Shown: positions 1-8,160 of the stretch, piece after piece
How positions within the stretch are numbered: position 1 is the first letter of the stretch
Layout of the letters: every line of letters begins with the position of its first letter
Assembly: GCA_963591575.1 (NCBI GenBank)
Contig: CAVATL010000002.1
Location: forward strand, 85,692 to 149,691
Reading direction: 5' to 3'
DNA: 64,000 bases
Origin: Methanomethylophilus sp963591575
GTDB taxonomy: Archaea; Thermoplasmatota; Thermoplasmata; Methanomassiliicoccales; Methanomethylophilaceae
The notes under the pieces: generated by a model
What the model was told of the DNA's origin: nothing
Database searches by the model: none
What the model saw: the letters and a program-made list of their open reading frames with translations, nothing else
Translations under genes and position numbers: made by a program

Positions 1-729
1 GGCAGTGACAATTCCGTCTTTCTTGAATACAGGTTTCAGTTTTGCAAGGGATTCCATGCTGGTGTCAGGACGAATTCCTTCATCCTTATCAAAGACAATG
101 TCTCCTTTCTTAGTGTGAATGGTGTAAGGAACAATTTCCTTGTCAAATTTACCCTCCTGCTGTGCTTTGTTGGCTTTGAGATGACTCTCGACGGAAAGCT
201 GATCTGCATCTTCTCTGGTGACGTTGAACCTCTCGGCAACAATCTCTCCGGTGAATCCCATATGTTGGTTGTTGAATATGTCCCAGAGACCGTCGTGGAC
301 CATACAATCGGTGACGGTCTGGTCGTTCATCCGGTATCCCCAGCGGGCACCATTCATAAGGTAGGGGGCGTTGGACATACTTTCCATACCACCTGCGGCA
401 ATAATATCATATTCACCTGCTTTGATGGCATCTGCACCGCACATAACAGCTTTCATTGCAGAACCACAGACAGCATTAACTGTAAAGGAACCGATCTCGA
501 CGGGAAGTCCTGCTCCGATCGCTGCCTGCCTTGCAGGATTCTGTCCGAGTCCGGCCTGAAGAACATTTCCCATAATACATTCTTCAATATCAGTGGACTC
601 TATTCCTGCTCTTTTCACTGCTTCTTTGACACAGTGTGCACCGAGTTCAGTGGATTTTATTCCGTTCAGGGCTTTTCCGTATTTTCCGATTGCGGTCCTA
701 CATGCGCTGAGAATTACAACATCCTGCAT
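1..729 (-). CDS. acetyl-CoA C-acetyltransferase (thiolase), C-terminus cut by window edge
   Basis: This is the first 243 residues of a thiolase, running off the left edge in frame with no stop. It begins MQDVVILSACRTAIGKYG, the usual thiolase start. The nucleophilic cysteine is C88 in the motif VNAVCGSAMKA, followed by the AGGMESMSNAPY loop typical of acetoacetyl-CoA thiolases. The family condenses two acetyl-CoA to acetoacetyl-CoA, the first step towards mevalonate and archaeal lipids, or the reverse. The start ATG at 729 has a GGAG about ten bases upstream and an AT-rich TATA-like stretch (about 770-778) before that. The catalytic His and second Cys lie beyond the edge and cannot be checked. 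Confidence 0.9.
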   Translation of the reverse strand, partial: MQDVVILSACRTAIGKYGKALNGIKSTELGAHCVKEAVKRAGIESTDIEECIMGNVLQAGLGQNPARQAAIGAGLPVEIGSFTVNAVCGSAMKAVMCGADAIKAGEYDIIAAGGMESMSNAPYLMNGARWGYRMNDQTVTDCMVHDGLWDIFNNQHMGFTGEIVAERFNVTREDADQLSVESHLKANKAQQEGKFDKEIVPYTIHTKKGDIVFDKDEGIRPDTSMESLAKLKPVFKKDGIVTA

Positions 730-791
730 TGTTACCTACTCCAGTGTAGTTACAGTCTGTTGGTAAAAACGATATATATTATTGTCGGTTA

Positions 792-2129
792 TTAATTACG
801 ACAATTGACGAACTCAACAGGCTGAACAATATTCATTCTTTTCAAAGGTTTAGACAGATGTCTTCTTGCTGAAACAGGCGGTTCGTACCACCCTGGCACT
901 ATCCAACGGATGTTCTTTTTCATGATACAATCCTGAGCCTTTGTACCGCATTGTTTGCAGCGGTATCCTTTGTTTTTACCGATTGAAACCATGGACCTGC
1001 CGCAGGAGGGACATTTAGGATTTGATATTTTACTGAATTCATCCTTTGTTTTTATAATATGGATTTTTTCAATATTCAAGGTACGCGGAGAATCCCTCAA
1101 TTCACCCATAACTTCCACAACATCTCCTTCTGACAACCAATCTATCACATATCTGAAATCACCGGAAGGTTCGTATGCCGCACATTCGAGCGGACCGAAT
1201 TTTGTATTGATCGTTAAAAATGTGTGTCCGCCTTTCACACGTTCACTTTTTACAACTGTTCCTTTGATTAGATAGGAACTGTTCGGAATGAATTCGGATT
1301 CGGTGAAATCAGTAATAATATGATCATCAGTACCCTGGTTCGACTGGAAGATAATCCACCTGCTCTGTTCCTCTGTTTTGATTATTCTATGACCTCTGAT
1401 CAGGTCATCTGGCACATCACCTCTGAAGCCGTAAAGCACAGGACACGGAGTGCCTGGAAATATCGCGATCTTTCCTGATCTGTTTTCAATGTTATTGAAT
1501 GAAGTTGTTATCAGTTCATCGGCTTCTTTAACGGAAGAAACTTCAAAAATACGTTCGGTCCCCCACCTTTTCTGAGGGCGGTATGCAAGTAATTCAAACG
1601 TATAATCCTCAGGGATCCAGGCCATACCACATACACAGCCAATCAATCCTCTTCCGCATCCCAACTCGAATTTTTCAGCATTCAGACGCTGAATCTCTTT
1701 GATTATTGTATCACGTTTGATAATGCGCGTGACACCGTTGACATAAAATGAATAGGAAGGTCTTTCAGAGGATATTACAAGCCCGGGGTCCGAATCGACC
1801 GGATCGTGAAATTTTTCAATCAAAGGAATAATATGTTCTTTTATTTCCTTTGAAGAAGGTTCCCAATTTTCTTTATCCTCGAAAACAAAAACAGAAAAAC
1901 CGTTTATTTCTCCGATTTTTGTTTTATTTCCTTTTCCTCTTCCGAATGACATCACGAGAGAACCGTTGCCGCGGGTCTTCCAGGGAACTGCAGGATTGAG
2001 TCTCACCAACTTAGGATATTCAACAAGATCCAGACCCATGTTTTCAACCAATTCATAAATGATCTCAGTTGCAAGATAGGTTGTACAATTTCCTCTCATC
2101 GAATCCGTATCATCTACGGCAACAAACAT
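792..2129 (-). CDS. tiaS: tRNA(Ile2) 2-agmatinylcytidine synthetase TiaS
   Basis: The 445-aa protein opens with MFVAVDDTDSMRGNCTTYLA, the TiaS signature in which acidic residues bind ATP and Mg. TiaS joins agmatine to C34 of the AUA-decoding tRNA-Ile, an archaea-specific modification. The order fits the family: N-terminal kinase-like domain, middle TCKD-type region, OB-fold near residues 285-360 (YLIKGTVV to LNIEKIHI), and a C-terminal zinc ribbon with CPSC and CKQC pairs. Length is normal for the family. It lies downstream of a small OB-fold gene on the same strand, 25 bases away, so the two could share a transcript. Confidence 0.92.
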   Translation of the reverse strand: MFVAVDDTDSMRGNCTTYLATEIIYELVENMGLDLVEYPKLVRLNPAVPWKTRGNGSLVMSFGRGKGNKTKIGEINGFSVFVFEDKENWEPSSKEIKEHIIPLIEKFHDPVDSDPGLVISSERPSYSFYVNGVTRIIKRDTIIKEIQRLNAEKFELGCGRGLIGCVCGMAWIPEDYTFELLAYRPQKRWGTERIFEVSSVKEADELITTSFNNIENRSGKIAIFPGTPCPVLYGFRGDVPDDLIRGHRIIKTEEQSRWIIFQSNQGTDDHIITDFTESEFIPNSSYLIKGTVVKSERVKGGHTFLTINTKFGPLECAAYEPSGDFRYVIDWLSEGDVVEVMGELRDSPRTLNIEKIHIIKTKDEFSKISNPKCPSCGRSMVSIGKNKGYRCKQCGTKAQDCIMKKNIRWIVPGWYEPPVSARRHLSKPLKRMNIVQPVEFVNCRN

Positions 2130-2154
2130 TGATTCCGAATTGAAATATCATATT

Positions 2155-2457
2155 TTATTCTGACCTGTAACAATACATTTTTGAAACAAAAAACATCGAA
2201 TTATCATCAGAATATGAACCTTCGATAGAATAGATATTGTTCACCAGCGGACTTTCCTTGCAGAAACAGTGAATGGTTGAACCCTGCGGTGTTTCAATAT
2301 CAAAAACAAATCCTTTTTCAGAAGTATTATTCTTTATCACAATACCGGTGATCATTTCTTTTGAATCTTCATCATCCTGATAGAAAAAACAGAATGATAC
2401 CAACATCAAACATGAAACGACACATAAAATGAAGAATTTGTCATAGATTATATTCAT
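2155..2457 (-). CDS. small membrane-anchored OB-fold-like protein
   Basis: A 100-aa protein with one hydrophobic N-terminal segment (about residues 8-26), then a short soluble domain. The pattern GIVIKN...FDIETPQGSTIHCFCKESPLV...YSIEGSYSDDNSMFFVSKMY resembles the five-strand OB fold seen in small archaeal nucleic-acid-binding-like proteins; this is a fold guess from pattern only. The N-terminus could be a signal anchor placing the domain outside the cell. It sits between tiaS and cdc6 on the same strand, with two origin-box-like repeats just upstream of its start. Function unknown. Confidence 0.6.
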   Translation of the reverse strand: MNIIYDKFFILCVVSCLMLVSFCFFYQDDEDSKEMITGIVIKNNTSEKGFVFDIETPQGSTIHCFCKESPLVNNIYSIEGSYSDDNSMFFVSKMYCYRSE

Positions 2458-2515
2458 AATTCATGAACTTCAAATGTTTTTAAAAGAAGTTCAGATACAT
2501 TTACTAAATAAAGAC

Positions 2516-2542
2516 CCGGACCCCTCTATTTCCACTGCAAAC
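2516..2542 (-). repeat. ORB-like origin box 1
   Basis: Read on the minus strand this is GCAGTGGAAATAGAGGGGTC with a CGG tail. It shares the CAGTGGAAAT core and the AGGGGT end with boxes 2 and 4. It lies in the spacer between the OB-fold gene and cdc6. Confidence 0.6.
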
Positions 2543-2575
2543 AAATTTCAGGAATTAGGGGTTGCGGAAAACCTC

Positions 2576-2603
2576 ACCCCCACCCCTTCATTTCCACTGG
2601 AAC
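2576..2603 (-). repeat. ORB origin box 2 (28-base copy)
   Basis: On the minus strand this reads GTTCCAGTGGAAATGAAGGG, then GTGGGGGT. It is identical over 28 bases to the copy at 4136-4163 but inverted. The sequence matches the euryarchaeal ORB pattern (TTCCAGTGGAAA followed by a G-rich element). It begins six bases past the cdc6 stop codon. Confidence 0.72.
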
Positions 2604-2608
2604 TTTTT

Positions 2609-3874
2609 TCAGAAGCTGTCATTATTATTTTTACTTTCAAAATTATCAAAGGTCTTCTGTTTTGTGAATTTAGGAACATAATCAATGAACAGTTCGTCTG
2701 AATTCAGAATATTGATAACATCTTTTGAAATGTGAGTATCAATCTCTTTAGTTCTTCCTTTTTTACCAAAGGATTTGACCCTTGCATTGATAATACCCAG
2801 CATATCCAATTCCGAAATAAGATCCGCAACTCTTCTCTGGGTTAGAATCGAACAGGATAATTGAGGTGCAAGTTTGAAGTAAGTGACATAAACATCACCG
2901 GTTGTGATATAACCTTCTTCCTTGTTCATGTTTTCAATTATACTTTTGAGAACAATCTTTGATTGATCTGTCAGAGTTTTGATAATCTCAGTGACAGCAT
3001 CTAATTCGATCTTCTGTCTTGCATAATCAACATGTGCAGTAGTAATACATTCATCGGAATTTCTTTCTGCAATATCTCCTGCAATTCTCAGAAGATCCAG
3101 AGCTTTTCTTGCATCACCGGAATCCTGAGCTGAAATTGCAGCACAATAATTGACAACAGCAGGATCGAGAACACCTTCATTGAATGCATATTTTGCCCTA
3201 TCATTCAGAATATCAATCAGCTGCTGAGGTGAATACGGCGGAAAGATGATCTTTTCTTCTCCGAGTCTACTTCTGATCTGCGGAGAAAGACATTCTTCGG
3301 TGAATTTACTATTATTTGTAATGCCAATGATCGAAACTTTTGATTGTTTGAGCATCTCATTGATTGTAGTCAAGAAATAGAAAATATCATCGCCGTTCTT
3401 TTTAAATGATTTATCGATTTCATCAAGAACAATAATGAAAACCTTATTTTCATTGTCAACGACTTTGATAATTTCATTGAAGATCTTATCCAAACTCCAA
3501 CCGGTAAAAGGAATCTTGCTGTTGGGATCTGTAATGATCTGATTTGAAATGTTGTAAAGAATGCTATACGGTGTGTCAATCACTTCACAGTTTACATAAA
3601 TGTAACAACAGTTGTTGTTCTCATCTGCAGAACTCAGTTCTTTTCCAATATAATTCACAACTGCAGTTTTTCCGGTTCCCGTCTTTCCAATGATCAGGAT
3701 GTTTGAAGGTTTATCCTTGTTGAGTGAAGGTGCGACAATATCAACAATGTCTCTGATCTGAATATCTCTGTGAAGAAGATGGTCAGGAACATATGTGGTC
3801 TGAAGAATTCCTCTGTTTTTGATCAAGACATTTTTCTTTTCAAGATAATGTTTGAAGATTGAATCTGCAACCAC
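2609..3874 (-). CDS. cdc6: Orc1/Cdc6 replication initiator
   Basis: A 421-aa AAA+ ATPase of the archaeal Orc1/Cdc6 family, which binds origin boxes and loads the MCM helicase. Walker A is GKTGTGKT at residues 63-70 and Walker B is VLDEID ending at 154. Sensor 1 follows at IIGITNNS and sensor 2 in the DARKALDLLR region. The C-terminal third is the winged-helix DNA-binding domain (QRRVADLISELDMLGIINAR). The start is a GTG at 3874. A TATA-like stretch near 3902-3910 precedes it, and an ORB-like box lies between that and the start, suggesting the protein may repress its own gene. The flanking boxes support an origin here. Confidence 0.93.
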   Translation of the reverse strand: MVADSIFKHYLEKKNVLIKNRGILQTTYVPDHLLHRDIQIRDIVDIVAPSLNKDKPSNILIIGKTGTGKTAVVNYIGKELSSADENNNCCYIYVNCEVIDTPYSILYNISNQIITDPNSKIPFTGWSLDKIFNEIIKVVDNENKVFIIVLDEIDKSFKKNGDDIFYFLTTINEMLKQSKVSIIGITNNSKFTEECLSPQIRSRLGEEKIIFPPYSPQQLIDILNDRAKYAFNEGVLDPAVVNYCAAISAQDSGDARKALDLLRIAGDIAERNSDECITTAHVDYARQKIELDAVTEIIKTLTDQSKIVLKSIIENMNKEEGYITTGDVYVTYFKLAPQLSCSILTQRRVADLISELDMLGIINARVKSFGKKGRTKEIDTHISKDVINILNSDELFIDYVPKFTKQKTFDNFESKNNNDSF

Positions 3875-3882
3875 TTACAACA

Positions 3883-3902
3883 CCACTATTTCCAGTAGAA
3901 AC
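3883..3902 (-). repeat. degenerate ORB-like box 3 upstream of cdc6
   Basis: Minus-strand reading gives TTCTACTGGAAATAGTGGTG, sharing ACTGGAAATAG and a G-rich end with box 1 (about 14 of 19 positions). It also contains TTCCAGTAGAAA on the plus strand. It lies between the cdc6 TATA-like sequence and its GTG start, so it could serve as operator as well as origin box. Confidence 0.42.
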
Positions 3903-3989
3903 CTATATTGAATCTTTCATTTAAAGAGTTGGTATAATCCAACATATCGGTTTTATAATGGAAATATTATCTCTAGCAAGGTGCAACTC

Positions 3990-4073
3990 ATGGATGGACG
4001 TCTCGTTATCGTCGGATGCATCGCAGCTATTGCAGTTGCGGTCGTTATTCTGTTTGGAATCACCAAACTTTGA
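3990..4073 (+). CDS. 27-aa single-span membrane peptide
   Basis: A very short reading frame, MDGRLVIVGCIAAIAVAVVI followed by LFGITKL. It is almost entirely one transmembrane helix with charged residues at each end. Support: an AGGTG ribosome-binding site 7 bases before the ATG, a TTTATAAT box near 3951-3958, and a hairpin plus T-run just after the stop at 4090-4135. No known family is recognised. It is divergent from cdc6 and convergent with the signal peptidase gene. A membrane tether or regulator role would be speculation. Confidence 0.55.
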   Translation: MDGRLVIVGCIAAIAVAVVILFGITKL

Positions 4074-4089
4074 AAATATTTACTTCGAA

Positions 4090-4135
4090 GGATCCGGTTT
4101 CAGGAATTGAAATCGGGTCCTTCATTCTTTTTCTT
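4090..4135 (+). terminator. hairpin terminator of the 27-aa gene
   Basis: GGATCCGGTTTC pairs with GAAATCGGGTCC across an AGGAATT loop (a few G-T or mismatched positions), followed by the T-rich run TTCATTCTTTTTCTT. It ends just before the ORB box at 4136. Confidence 0.55.
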
Positions 4136-4976
4136 GTTCCAGTGGAAATGAAGGGGTGGGGGTATTATTCTCTTTTTTGAATTTGTTTATATCATAAACA
4201 AATCCTATTGAAAATAAAATCAGAATTATTGTCACAATAAATGTTATCAGATTTGGAATAGTGTTCGGAACATTCTCAGTAACATTATCCATTTTTCCGT
4301 TTGCAATTAGTTTGATTGCACCCAGCCACGGAATCTCTTTCCATGCCACGGATTTTATTTTATCTTTGGAGACAAGCGTGTTAAAGGATATATTTGATGA
4401 ATTCTGATCGATATCCTGATTATTGTCTCCCATTGTCACATATCCGCTCTTATGGTTCAGAACATCAAGATTGATGTGTATATTGTTGACAGAACGGTAA
4501 TCTCCTGGAAGATTGATGATCAATATTCCGTGAAGATTGTTAACATCAGGATCTGAAACTCCAACCACGTACCATCTGAGACCGTAATTTTCAAGACTCG
4601 GTGCACTCCAGGTGTCGCTGTCTGAATTATATTCAAGATAAAGGATGGCCCTGTGAATGACAGGATTGCCTATATCACGTTTGTAAACAATAACAGATCC
4701 ATAATCTCCGAAATGTTGTTCACCTGTGGCATATCCTTCGACCAAGGTCACAATATTTGTTTTATCAGGACTTTTGACGAGGATCATATCACCAGTATCA
4801 ATAATACCAATCTCTGAATTTTCAGAATGTTGCATACTCTGTGATTCAATGACTGTGAATGGGGGGTTCACTCCGGACATTGATTTTATTGCGGAAAATC
4901 CCATCATTACAGCTCCCAGGATGACGATTAATCCGATGACAAGATAGAGATCTTCCTTTTTCATTTGAAAGCCCAA
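4122..4976 (-). CDS. signal peptidase I (S26B type)
   Basis: A 284-aa membrane protease that removes signal peptides from exported proteins. An N-terminal transmembrane helix (about residues 11-31) is followed by the catalytic motif ESQSMQH with Ser47, the VIHRA motif with His108 (archaeal and ER-type enzymes use His in place of Lys), and MGDNNQDIDQ with the conserved acidic residues. A second helix lies near residues 245-265. The start could also be the Met at residue 5. The last residues, NTPTPSFPLEQEKE, are encoded by the 28-base origin box, so the tail appears to have grown through the box and is unlikely to matter for catalysis. Confidence 0.85.
   Translation of the reverse strand: MGFQMKKEDLYLVIGLIVILGAVMMGFSAIKSMSGVNPPFTVIESQSMQHSENSEIGIIDTGDMILVKSPDKTNIVTLVEGYATGEQHFGDYGSVIVYKRDIGNPVIHRAILYLEYNSDSDTWSAPSLENYGLRWYVVGVSDPDVNNLHGILIINLPGDYRSVNNIHINLDVLNHKSGYVTMGDNNQDIDQNSSNISFNTLVSKDKIKSVAWKEIPWLGAIKLIANGKMDNVTENVPNTIPNLITFIVTIILILFSIGFVYDINKFKKENNTPTPSFPLEQEKE
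4136..4163 (+). repeat. ORB origin box 4 (28-base copy, inside signal peptidase 3' end)
   Basis: Plus-strand GTTCCAGTGGAAATGAAGGG then GTGGGGGT. It is identical and inverted relative to box 2 at 2576-2603. It overlaps the last codons of the signal peptidase gene on the other strand. Confidence 0.72.
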
Positions 4977-5023
4977 TATAATTTGAGATAATAAACTAAT
5001 ACTTCCTGTTCATAGGATTTTTC

Positions 5024-5479
5024 ATGGAAAGACCCTCTCCGGACGAATATTTTATGGAAATGGCAAAATTGGCCGCCACCAGATCGACCTGTCTCAGAAG
5101 AAAGGTCGGAGCGGTGATTGTCAAGGACAATCATGTTATTTCGACCGGTTACAACGGTGCACCTAGAGGGGTTTCACATTGTGAGGAAAAAGGTTGTATG
5201 AGAATGCTGATGAACATTCCTTCTGGAACCAGACATGAACTCTGCAGAGGTGTTCATGCCGAACAGAATGCGGTCGCGCAGGCAGCATATTTCGGTATCA
5301 GCGTCAAAGGTGCAACCCTTTACACAACGACATTTCCGTGTTCGCTCTGTGCAAAGATCCTGATTAATTCCGGAATTACCGATGTCATCTATGAAGAAGG
5401 GTATATGGACGATCTTTCAAAAGAGATCCTGTCTGAAGCGAAATTAAAAATCAGACATTTTGAACCTGAAAAACCATGA
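5024..5479 (+). CDS. dCMP deaminase family protein
   Basis: A 151-aa zinc-dependent cytidine/deoxycytidylate deaminase. The zinc and catalytic residues are visible as HAE (78-80) and PCSLC (105-109). A further Cys/His cluster, SHCEEKGC and RHELCRG, fits the dCMP deaminase subgroup. It converts dCMP to dUMP for thymidylate synthesis. The start MERPSPDEYFMEMAKLAATRS matches the usual N-terminus. It is divergent from the signal peptidase gene, and an AT-rich stretch follows it before the ATPase operon. Confidence 0.88.
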   Translation: MERPSPDEYFMEMAKLAATRSTCLRRKVGAVIVKDNHVISTGYNGAPRGVSHCEEKGCMRMLMNIPSGTRHELCRGVHAEQNAVAQAAYFGISVKGATLYTTTFPCSLCAKILINSGITDVIYEEGYMDDLSKEILSEAKLKIRHFEPEKP

Positions 5480-5658
5480 ATTTTTGATTTTTATTGATAT
5501 TTTTTTGCATTTTTTATGGAATAAAATATCATTTGGATTGAATAAAAATTATTATTATTCTTTTGATTCACTTTATATATAATATTAAAAAATAATTTGG
5601 ATTACTATTAAGTATTGTCAGATATTACTGCCTTCCACGAATGGTCGGGGAGTGAAAC
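5480..5658 (+). promoter_or_regulatory. AT-rich promoter region of the A-ATPase operon
   Basis: This 179-base spacer is very AT-rich, with T-runs just after the deaminase stop that could terminate it. A strong TATA-like sequence, CTTTATATATAATATT, lies at about 5570-5585 and would start transcription near 5605-5610, leaving a leader of about 50 bases. GGGGAGTG at 5647-5654 is the ribosome-binding site for the TTG start at 5659. Confidence 0.6.
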
Positions 5659-5991
5659 TTGAGCCGAACTGACATACTTTCGGAAATAAAGGAGGCTGAG
5701 TCCAACGCGGATCAGACAGTCTTACAGGCTGAAACTGACAAAAAATCCGCGGTTGCTCAGGCCCGCAGAGATTCTGTGGTAAAGATTCAGAACGAGATTG
5801 CTACACAGCGTTCTAACTATGAGTCTATTATCGCAGCTGAGAAAGCCAAACTTGAATCTGAGAAAGCTGAAAAGATCGCCCAGGGCGAACAGGAAGCTGA
5901 CAGGATTCAGGAATCGGCTAAAAATAAGATCAAGGAAGTCAACGATTTCCTCACGAATGAATTCGAGAGGGCAATAAATGCTTCTTCCTGA
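5659..5991 (+). CDS. ahaH: A-type ATP synthase subunit H
   Basis: A 110-aa, highly charged coiled-coil protein rich in Ala, Glu, Gln and Lys, as expected for the peripheral-stalk subunit H/G that pairs with subunit E. It uses a TTG start preceded by GGGGAGTG; the upstream ATG at 5641 stops after four codons. Its end overlaps the start of subunit I by 14 bases, showing translational coupling. First gene of the operon. Confidence 0.85.
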   Translation: MSRTDILSEIKEAESNADQTVLQAETDKKSAVAQARRDSVVKIQNEIATQRSNYESIIAAEKAKLESEKAEKIAQGEQEADRIQESAKNKIKEVNDFLTNEFERAINASS

Positions 5992-8155
5992 GTCGATGAG
6001 TAGGATTGTGATTGTGGGTACCAAAACTCGCATGAAAGATGCAATCAATGCATTTTACAGCGAGAAATCCATCCACGTCATTGATCATACCACCGGCGAC
6101 GATGGAATTTCGATCGGACACCCCATTGAGGGAACCTCAAAGGCATCTGAGAGGCTTCTCAAGGTAAGGGCGCTCGAGAAGGAACTTGGGATTGATAATA
6201 CTACTAAGACCGACGATGTGTCTGTCGAGAAGATACAGGAATGTATTGAATCCGGCCGCATCGAAGGCGTCGAAGAAGAGGTCCTCAAGACCGTCGACGC
6301 AAGGAATGATCTTAATCAGAAAATCTCTGAATTAAACTCTAAACAAAAAGCCTTAGAACTTTTGACGAAACTGAACGAAGTGACTCTCGATCTCTACAGC
6401 GGATACAAGAGCATCACCGTTCTCGTCGGTACAACCACCGACGACGTTTCTTCGGTACAGATCGAAGATGCCGAGGTATTCTCCACTTATTCCAAAAAAG
6501 AAGGCGGCGTTGTTGCAGTCTTTGTTAAGAATGGGTCCAGAGACAAGGCATTGGATGCTCTCTCCGGAGTTGGTTTCAACGAGATCCAGATGCCCGCTTA
6601 CACTGAGAAGATCAGTGCAGCCGATGCATATGCGAGTGTTGTAAAAGAGATCGAGCAGCTTAATGCAGAACTCGAGAACAACGCCAAAACTCTCGAAGAA
6701 CTCAAAGCAAAATATATGCACTTCCTCAAAGGAAGTGACGAAGAGCTGTCTATTGAGGTCGAGAAGGGAAGTGTTCCCCTCAGGATCGCAGTAAGCAAGT
6801 ACTCCTACATCATGGATGCATGGGTACCTACAAAGAACGTTGACAAAGTGAAAACAGACCTTGAGCGCAAGCTTGGGGATGATGTTCACGTCGAGTTTGA
6901 AGAGACCCGCGGCAGGAAACTTGAAGAATCCGAAACCCAGGAGTCTCGTTTCCAGAATGTTCCGGTCAAACAGAACAATGGTAAGATTGTATGTGAATAC
7001 GAATATGCGACAAGTCTTGTGTCCCTCCCGAAATATCAGGAGATCGACCCGACATTCCTTATCGCTATTTTCCTTCCCCTGTTCTTTGGATTTATGGTCG
7101 GAGATATGGGTTATGCCATACCTTTCATCATTATCGGAGCATATGGACTTAAGAAAACAAAGCACAAGGACTGGCGTTCCATCGCACTCGTCCTCTTCTT
7201 CGGAGGATTATGGGCGTTCATTTTCGGTCTGTTCTTCTACGGTGAAATGCTGGGAATGCATTTTGTCGGAGGAGCATTCAACGATGCCGGAATCTGGCAC
7301 TGGCATGATGATCATGTTGCCCTCGGCGGTACCAGTGTCACCTGGGACTGGATCTTCGGTACCCATTTCCCGCAGTGGTTCAATGATATGATCTGTACTG
7401 CAGAAATCTGGGAAGATGGTCATTGGGTCGCAGGCGAAGTCGGTATCGGAAAACTGGTAAACGTCGCTTTCCTTCTGAAGCTTTCCGTATATGTCGGTAT
7501 CGTACACTTGTTCATCGGAATCATGTGCGGTGTCGTCAATGTTTCCAAACAGCATGGTGGAAAAGCAGCTTTCCTTGAAAAGGGCGGACTTCTGTTCACT
7601 TTCCTCGGAATGATTCTTTTCTGTTTTGCACTTACTCAGGCAATGTTCGGCGGAGAGATCGGAGACCTCTTTAAGGGAACCAATCTCATTATTTTCGTCG
7701 TTGGAATCGTTATTCTTGTTGTTGGAATTGCACTCAATTCCAAGACCGAAGGTGGTCTTCAGGCAATCATGGGCATTCCGGAGGTCATCGGTTGGATCCT
7801 TTCCTACACCAGGCTTGCGGCTATTACAATGTCCAAGGCAGGAATGGCCCTCGCTTTCAACTATATTGTCTTCAGTATGATTATGTGCACAAAAGAAGTG
7901 ACACCAGGCGTTTTCGCGTTTGATCCCTTCGGAAATATCATCATGCTCGTTATCGGACTTTTACTGTTCGGTTTCCTCCATCTTGTCATCTGGACCCTCG
8001 CTATCCTGTCCGGTGGACTGCACGCACTCAGGTTGCAGTACGTCGAACTTATGATGAGGTTCTACGACGGAGGTGGAGAAGCGTATACTCCTCTTGCAGA
8101 AGTGCGCAAGAAAACATTTTTCAACAAAAATGCAAACAAAATCAAAGAGGTTTGA
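5978..8155 (+). CDS. atpI: A-type ATP synthase subunit I (a subunit)
   Basis: A 725-aa membrane subunit forming the ion channel against the K ring. The first half, to about residue 350, is soluble and coiled-coil rich. The second half has about seven or eight transmembrane helices, starting near LIAIFLPLFFGFMVGDMGY. The essential arginine is probably the one in SYTRLAAITMSKAGMA near residue 611. A GAGAGG site precedes the ATG at 5978; an in-frame ATG at 5996 (MSRIVIVG) is an alternative. A loop with WHWHDDH and HWVAGEVG (about residues 432-490) is rich in His and Trp. Confidence 0.93.
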   Translation: MLLPESMSRIVIVGTKTRMKDAINAFYSEKSIHVIDHTTGDDGISIGHPIEGTSKASERLLKVRALEKELGIDNTTKTDDVSVEKIQECIESGRIEGVEEEVLKTVDARNDLNQKISELNSKQKALELLTKLNEVTLDLYSGYKSITVLVGTTTDDVSSVQIEDAEVFSTYSKKEGGVVAVFVKNGSRDKALDALSGVGFNEIQMPAYTEKISAADAYASVVKEIEQLNAELENNAKTLEELKAKYMHFLKGSDEELSIEVEKGSVPLRIAVSKYSYIMDAWVPTKNVDKVKTDLERKLGDDVHVEFEETRGRKLEESETQESRFQNVPVKQNNGKIVCEYEYATSLVSLPKYQEIDPTFLIAIFLPLFFGFMVGDMGYAIPFIIIGAYGLKKTKHKDWRSIALVLFFGGLWAFIFGLFFYGEMLGMHFVGGAFNDAGIWHWHDDHVALGGTSVTWDWIFGTHFPQWFNDMICTAEIWEDGHWVAGEVGIGKLVNVAFLLKLSVYVGIVHLFIGIMCGVVNVSKQHGGKAAFLEKGGLLFTFLGMILFCFALTQAMFGGEIGDLFKGTNLIIFVVGIVILVVGIALNSKTEGGLQAIMGIPEVIGWILSYTRLAAITMSKAGMALAFNYIVFSMIMCTKEVTPGVFAFDPFGNIIMLVIGLLLFGFLHLVIWTLAILSGGLHALRLQYVELMMRFYDGGGEAYTPLAEVRKKTFFNKNANKIKEV

Positions 8156-8160
8156 ATAAT

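Larger units (their letters stand above)
2513..4163. other. candidate replication origin region (oriC) around cdc6
   Basis: Archaeal origins usually sit beside an orc1/cdc6 gene and carry origin recognition boxes (ORBs) with a CAGTGGAAA core followed by a G-run. This 1.65-kb region contains cdc6 plus four such boxes: two in the spacer after cdc6, one just upstream of its start, and one near 4136 in the opposite orientation. Two of them are a perfect 28-base inverted repeat. AT-rich spacers at 2457-2530 and 3900-3990 could unwind. The call rests on motif recognition and neighbourhood; no skew was computed. Confidence 0.65.

Noticed and set aside
115..795. 226-residue open frame on the plus strand at the left edge
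   Set aside because: It is antisense to the thiolase, whose active-site motifs are intact.
2459..2720. CRISPR-like or tandem repeat array near cdc6
   Set aside because: The repeated words are origin boxes with irregular spacing; there is no regular repeat-spacer pattern anywhere in the window.
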